A DNA stretch of 64,000 nt from Tenrec ecaudatus (Eukaryota; Chordata; Mammalia; Afrosoricida; Tenrecidae): NCBI RefSeq assembly GCF_050624435.1, contig NC_134542.1, forward strand, positions 12,359,497 through 12,423,496, given 5' to 3'. Position numbers and translations under genes: made by a program. This document shows positions 55,758-64,000 of this stretch, piece after piece. The notes beneath the pieces are model-generated. The model saw only the letters and a list, made by a program, of their open reading frames with translations. It searched no databases and had not been told where the DNA came from. How positions within the stretch are numbered: position 1 is the first letter of the stretch; each line of letters opens with the position of its first letter.

Positions 55758-57379
55758 TGATAATGGCTTAGCAGGGAGCTTAGTAGACAGTGTTTTCTCT
55801 CAGACATGGAGTTCTGGAATATTACCTTTATGCATCCAGGTTCAAGAAGCAGGGTCTCTCAAGCAACTAGAAGCCATGTTTTAGGATGTGAGACTTGACT
55901 TTGATGATTCTTTTCTGTAATCAGTGGACTGAGGACCTTGCTCCTGTTTTGTTACTATGTTCTGGGGTATTAATAAAACAATGACTATGTAACCCCTTTA
56001 AGTCTCTTATTTTTGAGCATTATAGATTTCTGACACTACATAAGCAAGTAAAAGAAGAGTGGAATCAAGACAAAACAAAGGAAATAAAAGATAAAGAATA
56101 CAAAACCTCAGCTCAAGAATGAATGGGAAGATCTCACTTTATGACGCCTGATGTTCTGCCTCTTAATAAAACAGTTGGTTTAAAAAATTAAACACAGAAA
56201 AATGATGCCTTTAGATGTTGCTGTTACATGTGATGTTTATTATTGTTCTTACTTTTTATATTGTAACATGTGCCACCTTTAGCTCAATTTTGCAATTCAG
56301 ATCCAAAAGAGCTAGACTCTGAAATTACAGAAAGCCTGTTATTTAAGGCACTCAAGCACTCCGAAGCAAATTATTATCCATGACAGATTTTCAGTTCATT
56401 TGTAAGGGATTGAAATATTAAAGCATTCATTTGGATCCAGGTATCTAGTTGGAAAATGAATTTAACTATCAATCATGTATAATTCCCTGAAGAGTACTGA
56501 ACTTCGAGGAAAATAGGATGGGGTCAGAAAATGGTATTCCCTCAAAATGTACACTACATTATGCATATTTATTATCTATAGAGATGACATGCATATATAA
56601 GGGAAAATATTTCATGCTTATTTGCAAATGACAAGAGAAACATTGAGAGTGATTTTATATAACTAGGAATTGTAACTCAGATGTAAATTAAGAACTCTAT
56701 ATCCTACATTCATTTTTCTGCATGACTGCTATAAACTGATAGATGTGCTAGAGACAAAGGAATGAATAAAACCCGGCATCTTACTCAATGAGCTCAGAGT
56801 CCACAGGGAAAGAAAGATGGAACTATGCAATGAGCATCCAACACTCTCCGTACCTGTGGGGACTGCACTCCCCTCTAGTGTATAACACCCGTGTTCTGTG
56901 TGTCTTAAAAATGCTGTCAACCTGCTTTCTCTGCCACTACTGAGATGCCTCAAACAAGCAGGATGTGGGTCCTAAAACCTTTTGAAAAATGAATGACTAA
57001 AAGTTTTTTTTTTCACATTCGCAGTAACCTTGACTACGCAGACAATACCAATACAGTTACTTTTGCTGTGAATATGATTCACTTCAATGTGCACATTCTG
57101 ATTTCAGTGTGTATATAAGCTTTTCTAACATGCTATTTCTATTGTGAAAAGAGTGAATAAGGGTCCAAAATTAAAATGAAAAAGAAAATTAATATAGCAC
57201 CAAATCTTTCTTCAGAGACATCTCTCTGTGGGCAGTTCTGGTTAGCACATGATCCTATTAGCCTTTGACACGATCTAGGGACTTCACCTTAAATGTTAGT
57301 GGACTAACAACACCAATTAAACGATGCGTTTAACTTCAGAGCAAAGACATGTTTTTTATATCAAGATAGGTATTACATT
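55758..57379. other. Mostly single-copy AT-rich sequence, L2-like piece at 56740-56835
   Basis: 56740-56835 ('gctagagacaaaggaatgaataaaacccggc' and 'gagctcagagtccacagggaaag') resembles antisense L2/MIR. The remainder is unassigned. Confidence 0.4.
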
Positions 57380-57975
57380 GTTGGTGGTGGCTGTCATCAA
57401 ATCAATTCTGATTTGTAGCAATCTTATTATATACAGTTGTACTTACGTTGGAGCCCATTGCTATAGTCATTGTGTTAATCCATTTCATCCAGTGTCTTCC
57501 TCTTCATGGGCACCCTTGCAGATAACTAAGCATGGTGTCCTTTTCCAGGGACTAACCCTCCTGAAAACATGTCTAAAACATGTGAGACAAACTCCACCCA
57601 TTCTTGCTGTTAAGGAGCATTCTGGTTGTACCTCTTCCAGGAAAACAAGTTTGCTTGTTCTTTTGGAAGGCTTTGGTACTGTACATTCTTTGCCAGTTCC
57701 ATAATTCAAATGACTGGACCCTTCTCTTACCTCACTTATTCAATATTCAATTTTCACATGCATATGAGGTGATTTAAAGCAGCATTGCTTTGGTCAAGCA
57801 CACCTTAATCCTCAAATTCATTTTAAAGAAATTTGGTGCAGCAGATTTAACCAATGTGATGCATTGTTTGACTTTTAGACTGCTACTTTCCATGAGCATT
57901 GATTTAAGATCCAAGCAAGATAATATCCTTGACAACTTTGATTTTTTTTCTCTGTTTATCATGATGTTGTCTACT
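57380..57975 (-). mobile_element. RTE/BovB-like LINE 3' end, antisense
   Basis: Contiguous antisense order from the 3' tail ('tggtggctgtcatcaaatcaattctgatttg') through 'aaggagcattctggttgtacctcttcc', 'cacatgcatatgaggtgattt' and 'gatgttgtctactggtta'. Only modest gaps, one of the better preserved RTE ends. Confidence 0.9.
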
Positions 57976-60589
57976 GGTTACACTGGTGAGTGTGGAAGAG
58001 GACAGAGGAGCAGCTTTATGGCTTGAAAACCCCCCGGGGTACGGTTGTACCCACTCTGACCTACATCGAGTGGTGATGACTTGCTATCTGCTCAGTGGTA
58101 TAGGTTATAGCAATCTCTTGGGGTGTTTAGGGTCGTGCTTCCAGCAGCTCAATTCTTGACAAAACAGAAAGGAAGCAGAGTGAGAAACATACTGGCAGAG
58201 GGTAAAAATGTATGACCAACACCAAAGAGAAAAATGCATATTGTATTTATATCCAGAACATCCCTGGTTATAACTATAGACCTGTGGGAAAACTATTATT
58301 GAAGCAACATAATGAAATATAAATGCTGGGAGGTAATCAGTGGCATTCTGGGATATTTTTTGAGTACTAGAACCCAAAACTCTGTCCTCCAAGTATGAAA
58401 GAAATTATGTGACTTGAGTCAGAAATGTCATAATGGAAAAGTTTGTAGCAAGGTGTACTTGGTAGTTTAATACAAGATAGACCAAGGAAGAAAATCCCAG
58501 AGGGAAAAATACAAATCATAAACTAACCTTCAAAATTCCACAAACTGGGCGAAGGTACAGGTAGTCAAAAAGGAAGGTTATGCGTGATGTGAATAACGGG
58601 CTATGATAATGTGTTAAGAACCAACGTCATTTGTAAATGGAGGCTGGTTTTAAGAAATAGAAAAGAAAGACGTGGCAACTGGAAGGACCACAAAATAACA
58701 AACAGAATATCAAAAGGCACGTGGAAGAGATGAGCTTATTTATGGACTCTTCCTAGACCGATGCTAAATTTCTCTGTGCCTGGTCTGTATCAGAGTTTAG
58801 ATTCTCAGCATTAGGTTTGCAAAAGGCTAGATTTTGCAGTGGGAATCCTAAGTCTATTTGGACTCTCCATCTAGATTGAGTCTCTGTTGAGCTGTATCAC
58901 ACCATTGTCCACCAGCAATGTGAAAATATTTGCTCTCAGGAAAAATGAGCTTGTTTGGCTACCCTGAACAGTTCAAAGAGTACTCTCACTCTCAGGAATT
59001 TGCTTGGCCACGTCCTTGTTGAAAAAGTGAGCTACTAAGATCACGGAATCAAGCACTGAAACAATCTTGTAAACTAGGCTAAAGTCCAATTGTGTATATT
59101 CCCCAATCATAGTCCCTTCCCTAATTTTGTAGTCTTTCCAGGTGGAATACAATTATCTACCCTAAGGAGAGATGGTCCTTATGTGGTAGGCATAGTTTGA
59201 TTCTATTTAAAATTGGACACATTACTATGACCTCTTTGGCCATGTTTTCAAGTTAAGATACCTTCTCTACAATTTGGTTGCCTGTGTTAATCATGCATCT
59301 GGACGGAAAGTGTAAGATCCAACCAATAGGCCCTCCCAGTGCTTTTCCACGATGTTTCTAATGTAAACTGACATTCTTGTATAAATATGTTTCAAGGAGT
59401 TTGGTTATTGTGATTTTTCTATCTATCCCCAGAGAAAAAGTCCCTCTTCATCCACTGAATAAACGGAATGAATCAAACTCCTATATTGAAGGCACAGTTC
59501 TGGACCCTGTACCTGGAAGAATTCATCAAAGCCTAGTTTCCCTGATGACACCTCTGATCTCAGAGCCCACTCTTCTTTTCCAAACACTTGTCGTATTGCA
59601 TGGGTTTAACACGTTTATGTGACACAGTATGCCTTTATATTTTCCGTTGGAGGTCCTGACTGACATTAGCTGGCTCCCTGGGCATCCAGGAACATACTTG
59701 CCATGGGCATCCTGGCCTATTTCTCCCACTTGTAACTGACTCCATATGACTCTCTTAAATAGTTTCACTTCAAACTTGACATTGAGTTCAGTGCTCTTCA
59801 CTGCCACAGGCAATCATCCAGCACAATCAGATGGCTAAAACACAATTGAACCATGTGGATTCTAGACATGCTTTTGTGGGAGAAATCTGGAAAATCTGCG
59901 GGCAAGCTACATGGTCAAACCAACTACTATGTTACCTGTGACTTGTTTCTGCATCTCTCAAACATCCAAATCAGTTATACCTTTAAAAATGCATGTGTCT
60001 TCTGATGGGGTCTACGGCTTCACCATGCTGTGCATTCTGAGAATGACCACTCCTCAATGGAGATGTCCTGTTGATCCTACAATCTTGGGAAATTTAGTCT
60101 TTTTCTCACTCACCCTTTTTTTTCTCTCCAGGCCCATCAATATACCCTGGGTTGCCTGTATGGGTGGTAAATAAAAACCTTCTCCATCTCATTGTGCAAT
60201 GCATCCTCTCTTTCTCACCTTGTTTTGTTTTAGGCTTTAGATCTCCCCAATTCACAACCCACATTCAATTCCCTCTACTGAGAGAGATAGTGCAATAAGT
60301 ATCTCTATTTCCTCTTAACAGATTTTCTACAAACTTAGCAGCTGAAGTGAATTTGTAGGCAAAGCTACACCAGTGGACTGTCATCTCTAGAGCAAAAATG
60401 TCATAGCACCTTTGTCTCAGGTACAATAAAAAGAATAGTTAATCTGAGATGGTAACTAATTTCATACCTTAAGTGTAAAACCTTGGATAGAGTCTCTACA
60501 TGTGGATAGTTCCCCACCCAGCCTTCTTTCTCATGTAAACCCAATATTGTAAAAAGATTCAGACCACCAACGAAGAACACAGCTTTCCT
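57976..60589. other. Mostly single-copy sequence, possible LTR end near 60170
   Basis: No gene. Around 60160-60215 'gtaaataaaaaccttctccatctc' looks like an LTR poly(A) region, and 59640-60230 could be an old LTR, but ends and target duplications are not established. The rest is unassigned. Confidence 0.35.
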
Positions 60590-61083
60590 CCAGATCCTGG
60601 ATGCTTCCTCCCCCAAACTACCATGATCCGAATTCTACCTTGCAGGACTGGATAGGGCAGAGGTTGTACACTGGTGCATATGGGAGCTGGAGGCACAGGG
60701 AATCCAGGGTGGATGATACCTTCAGGAACAGGGGTGTGAGGGGCGATGCTGGGAGAGTGGAGGGTGAGTGGGTTGGAAAGGGGGAACTGATTACAAGGAT
60801 CCACATGTGACATCCTCGCTAGGAGATGGACGGCAGAGAAGGAGGGAAGGGAGACTCCGGATAGGGCAAGATATGACAAAATAACAATCTGTGGATTATC
60901 AAGGGCTCATGAGGGAGGGGGGAGCGGGGAGGTAGGGGGTAAAAAGAGGACCTGATGCAAAGAGCTTAAGTGGAGAGCAAATGCTTTGAAAATGATTAGG
61001 GCAAAGAATGTATGGATGTGCTTTATACAATGGATGTATGTATATGTATGGATTGTGATAAGAGTTGTATGAGCCCCAGAAAA
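60590..61083 (+). mobile_element. L1 3' end, tenrec-type, comparatively well preserved
   Basis: Reads 'ggactggatagggcagaggttgtacactggtgcata', a long G/A-rich 3' UTR, 'attatcaagggctcatgaggg', 'taaaaagaggacctgatgcaaag', and the end 'gtatggattgtgataagagttgtatgagcccc' followed by AGAAAAA. It matches the degraded copies at 23435-23785 and 50774-50880. Family name is from memory, not a search. Confidence 0.65.
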
Positions 61084-61227
61084 AGGTTCAGACCTCTTTG
61101 CATTCCATATAATGAACACACACACACAGACCCATTTAGGAATGAAGTATATTTTATTAAAGATTCTATAGAAGTATAAAGGGATTTCAGTCATGGAACA
61201 AAATTCTGGGTAAAAATAGAAAGCCAT

Positions 61228-61388
61228 CAAGAACCTCAAGTTCAAAACTACCAACCACCCCTTGGGAAAAAAGATGAGGCTTTCTTTTCACTTACATAGT
61301 TATAGTGTCAGAAACTCACAAGGGCAGTTCTCTTCTGCCCCATAGAGTTGCTATGAGTTGGAATTGACTCCAAGGCAGTGAGCTTGGA
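61228..61388 (+). mobile_element. AfroSINE-type SINE, 5' truncated
   Basis: 'cctcaagttcaaaactaccaaccacccc', 'gaaactcacaagggcagttctc', 'gttgctatgagttggaattgactccaaggcagtgag'. Confidence 0.85.
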
Positions 61389-61640
61389 GCTTTGGGGACA
61401 TGTTGCCAAGAGATCTCAGCTTCTGGCGAAGGCCATCTAGCCTGAAAGAGTAAAGGAGCAGGGGGCCGAAAAGGAGCAGGGGTCTGAAAAAAGGGACCAA
61501 AAAAGTGGCTGCAACAATGGACTCAAACATGGGAGCAATTGTGAGGAAGGCATAGGACTAGGTGATTTTTCGTTCTGCTACACATAGGTTCTCTGTGAAC
61601 CCAGAACTGGCTTGACCATCCCTAACAACACAGGCAACCA
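61389..61640 (+). mobile_element. RTE/BovB-like LINE 3' end
   Basis: 'ggacatgttgccaagagatctcag', 'gtggctgcaacaatggactcaaacatgg', tail 'gtgaacccagaactggcttgaccatccctaacaac'. A segment 'aaaggagcaggggtctgaa' is duplicated in tandem at about 61452-61490. Confidence 0.85.
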
Positions 61641-62229
61641 CGCAGGGGAGCAGGAGAGGCGGACAGAAAGACAGAGGGAGAGAGAGACAGAAATCTACAT
61701 CAACAAATTTTCACACAGTTATAGAAGCAGGTAAATTGAGTCCAGATTCAAGTCATTGATGCTTCTGATTGATATAGCTCCAGGAGCTGATGACTCTAGG
61801 ATAGGAAGAAACACCCCTGGCTGGGATGAGTGAATGACAGGTGAGTAACTCAAGCCCATGAATCAAGAGGGGAACGAATGAATATCACAAAGTCAGTAGG
61901 TCACTGATGACTCCTGGGTCATAATATCTTGTCAAAGCAAGACAGGGTGAAGATTAGTAAAACTATCAAACGTCAGCTTTCTAACAAGCTAATAAAATTG
62001 ATCAAAAGTTCTCCTGTATCCTGTATGTTACAGATCACCCTAAACAAGAGACATTTTGACTGCCATCATTTTGGGAATATCAAGAACTGGAATGTCACTA
62101 AAGAGTGCCAAACATCCTTCCCAGTGTGCATTGACATGACTTGCTTGGTAGCCATGTCAGACTGGCCAGCTTTGAATATACGCTTCTGAGAATCTCTGTG
62201 AACTCACCAAGACTTCAATGCAGGGCATT
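61641..62229. other. Single-copy sequence with purine-rich start
   Basis: 61645-61700 is GA-rich. Otherwise unassigned; an 86-codon frame at 61929-62189 has no recognisable similarity. Confidence 0.35.
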
Positions 62230-62720
62230 TTTAGCAGGATTTTTGTGCATATTTTAGAATGTTGTGGTTTAACACAAATTGCCAACACACTTGCCTGTGG
62301 TGCTGTTTATCAGGACTAAATTAGCTCAAGTGCTCTTCCTGCTCCCACATGTAACGTTCTGTGCGACTTCTTGGGCTAATGTTCTATTTATCACTGGTAT
62401 TTCTGCCCTGATGAAACAAAGCGCATTCATAAAATCCAAGTTTTGCACAAAGGTTGCTTTTTCTTCAATACTGCATTTAAATGGATTCATTCTGAGTATT
62501 TCCTTTAGGTTCCTATAAATCTGATACGGAGACCGTTTAGATGAATCTGTCTCTGCAATGAATCAGATAGTGGGTTACACATTAAGGCAAAGTAAATTTA
62601 ACCAACCGCTAGTAAAAATGGACCTAAATATGTGCGGTTTTTGTAAAACATGCAATCTGTTGGGTTTGATCTCTTCTTTGGAGGCGGAGGTCAAGCCGGC
62701 TGGGCACAAATGCACTAAAT
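62230..62720. promoter_or_regulatory. Candidate conserved noncoding element
   Basis: About 490 bp without repeats, with TGTTTATCAG (forkhead/GATA-like), 'gcattcataaaatcc', 'catttaaatgg' and 'aagtaaatttaacc'. Even composition and a lack of decay signs. Inferred only. Confidence 0.35.
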
Positions 62721-62917
62721 GACTATATGCCTGTGGAGGCGAGTAAACGCTCCTGTCTCTGGCAGCAGTCTCCCAACCCCACTTCTGATTCCAGGCAAAG
62801 CAAGGCATCCACCATGGCATTCATCCACCCCCATAAGCACACGCCGTCATCATATAATTCTACAAGAGTTATTTCAAACAATCTTATTTGAAAGGAAAGA
62901 CCATTCTAAGTTGATCT
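62721..62917. other. Single-copy sequence
   Basis: Nothing recognised. Confidence 0.3.
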
Positions 62918-63072
62918 CTGTTGTTAGGTGCTGACTAGTCCCTTCTGACTCATAGCAACCTGACATACCACAGAATGAAATAATTCCCAGTGCCAGGCCA
63001 TCTTCATAGTCGCCATGCTTGGGCCCAGTGTTGCAGCCACCATGATGGGCTAAGGTCCATCCTGAAGAGTGA
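62918..63072 (-). mobile_element. RTE/BovB-like LINE 3' end, antisense
   Basis: 'ctgttgttaggtgctgactagtcccttctgactcatagcaacc' is the reversed tail, followed by 'gcttgggcccagtgttgcagccaccatgatggg'. Short copy. Confidence 0.85.
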
Positions 63073-64000
63073 TGTTGTCATCAGATAAGTGATTGTGAAT
63101 ACTTTAGGAGACCAATGAGACATTTCTTGCAACATTTTGCACTATTGTTCCCATGAGATTTGAATGATTTGTTAAGTGAAGACTCATAAAATGTCTGTGT
63201 TTTAAAGGTATTACTGATTTGACAGGCTAAACTAACTGCGGAAATTGGGTCATTCCAAAAACAGAATCAGTTGAAGCAAAATTCCAGCAAAGAAGTTGTT
63301 GAAGGGTAAGTAGCTGAGGTAGCTGAGCTGCTCGTGTGTTGCAGCATGTCTTATTTCCGAGGCAAGAAGCATGAAGACTTTGGAAATCTTATCTGAGGCA
63401 TGGGGAATAATAGGAGGGAGGGACATTTCATATTGAAAGGGGAAAGAGTTAGTGAGGAAAGGTCACCCAGATTAAAAAATATACAGAACAAAAATAAGCA
63501 ATCCATTGTCAAAGATTATATGTGTGTGCACGTGCACATGTGTGTGTTGAGTTTTAGGACTCTGAGCTCAAGTGATTTTGAGTTGGAAAGTAACAAAGTA
63601 AATTATTAACCAGAGGTTATTAGCCTCAATGTTTTAAACAGAACTCTATTCAATTTACATAGGAAGTAGTCCAGGAAGAAAAGTTTCCCCTTTGAGTATT
63701 GATAGTCAGTCATTATACACCATTAACATTAATATTTCTTCTATCTTATCAGAATGCCTTTTCTGATCATCAACAATACTACACTGGAAGGAAGTGTTGG
63801 GTTCCAGGTTAGTAAATGTTGGTTACACCTTTGTGTTGCAGGGCAGGAGAGAGAGGCCTCTAGAGAAATATGGAGGTTGATGCCCACCTGTGACAGTAGT
63901 GAAAGACTATCTTATCATATCCCTACTATTTATACTTACTGTGTTAGAGGGCATTCTCTAAAGAAGGTACACTAGTGATGGTCATATGTGATTGTATATA
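63073..64000. other. Single-copy sequence to window end
   Basis: Nothing recognised. A short TG/CA-rich stretch at 63518-63548. Confidence 0.35.

Overview
This is a stretch of mammalian nuclear DNA with no supportable functional protein-coding gene. It is AT-rich and dense in fossil transposons. I see no operon, phage, CRISPR or bacterial-type architecture, and no intact open reading frame that looks like a real exon. The longest open frames (about 150-210 codons) run across repeats or unrecognised low-bias sequence.

Likely organism: an afrotherian, most probably a tenrec such as Echinops telfairi. Three repeat types support this. (1) About 28 copies or fragments of a tRNA-derived SINE of AfroSINE type. 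They share a start near GGAGCCCTGGTGG and a tail near TATGAGTCGGAATCGACTC. (2) More than 20 copies of an RTE/BovB-like LINE ending in GGCACCTAACAACAAC, whose 3' tail resembles the SINE tail. (3) One SPIN-type hAT element (47638-47816), a horizontally transferred family that, as I recall the literature, is known within Afrotheria from tenrec. The lineage assignment is from memory of these families, not from a search.

Layout. 1-9.4 kb: RTE and SINE fragments, an ERVL-like LTR and a GC-richer block at 5.1-6.3 kb. 10.8-12.3 kb: a decayed class I ERV gag remnant next to an RTE 3' end. 12.7-13.1 kb: a repeat-free candidate conserved noncoding element. 15.3-15.8 kb: a solo ERVL-type LTR with a perfect 5-bp target duplication. 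17.0-21.9 kb: a near full-length antisense RTE element carrying three later insertions, namely a SINE, a second solo LTR and a full-length ferritin heavy chain (FTH1) processed pseudogene with a fossil iron-responsive element. 22-24 kb: sense RTE copies and an L1 3' end. 25.8 kb: an 85-bp mariner-type MITE. 27.4-30.1 kb: sense and antisense RTE pieces. 31-38 kb: MIR, LTR, RTE and SINE copies. 38-41 kb: mostly single-copy sequence with an old L1 at each side. 42-45 kb: RTE, SINE and L2. 45.8-46.7 kb: an internally deleted mariner transposon with both ends. 46.9 kb: a 37-bp U2 snRNA pseudogene with a 10-bp target duplication. 47.5-48.4 kb: an RTE interrupted by SPIN and a SINE. 51-54 kb: a (TA)n tract and an RTE inserted into another RTE. 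55-64 kb: a large TATC/TATG tract, RTE ends, a comparatively fresh L1 3' end at 60.6-61.1 kb and mostly single-copy sequence.

The elements do not work together as a pathway. What the window records is a layered history of retrotransposition (RTE with its SINE partner, and L1-mediated copying of FTH1 and U2) and DNA transposition (mariner, SPIN). The least explained parts are the repeat-free blocks that may be conserved regulatory DNA, and two RTE copies that share the same 5'-plus-3' fused structure.
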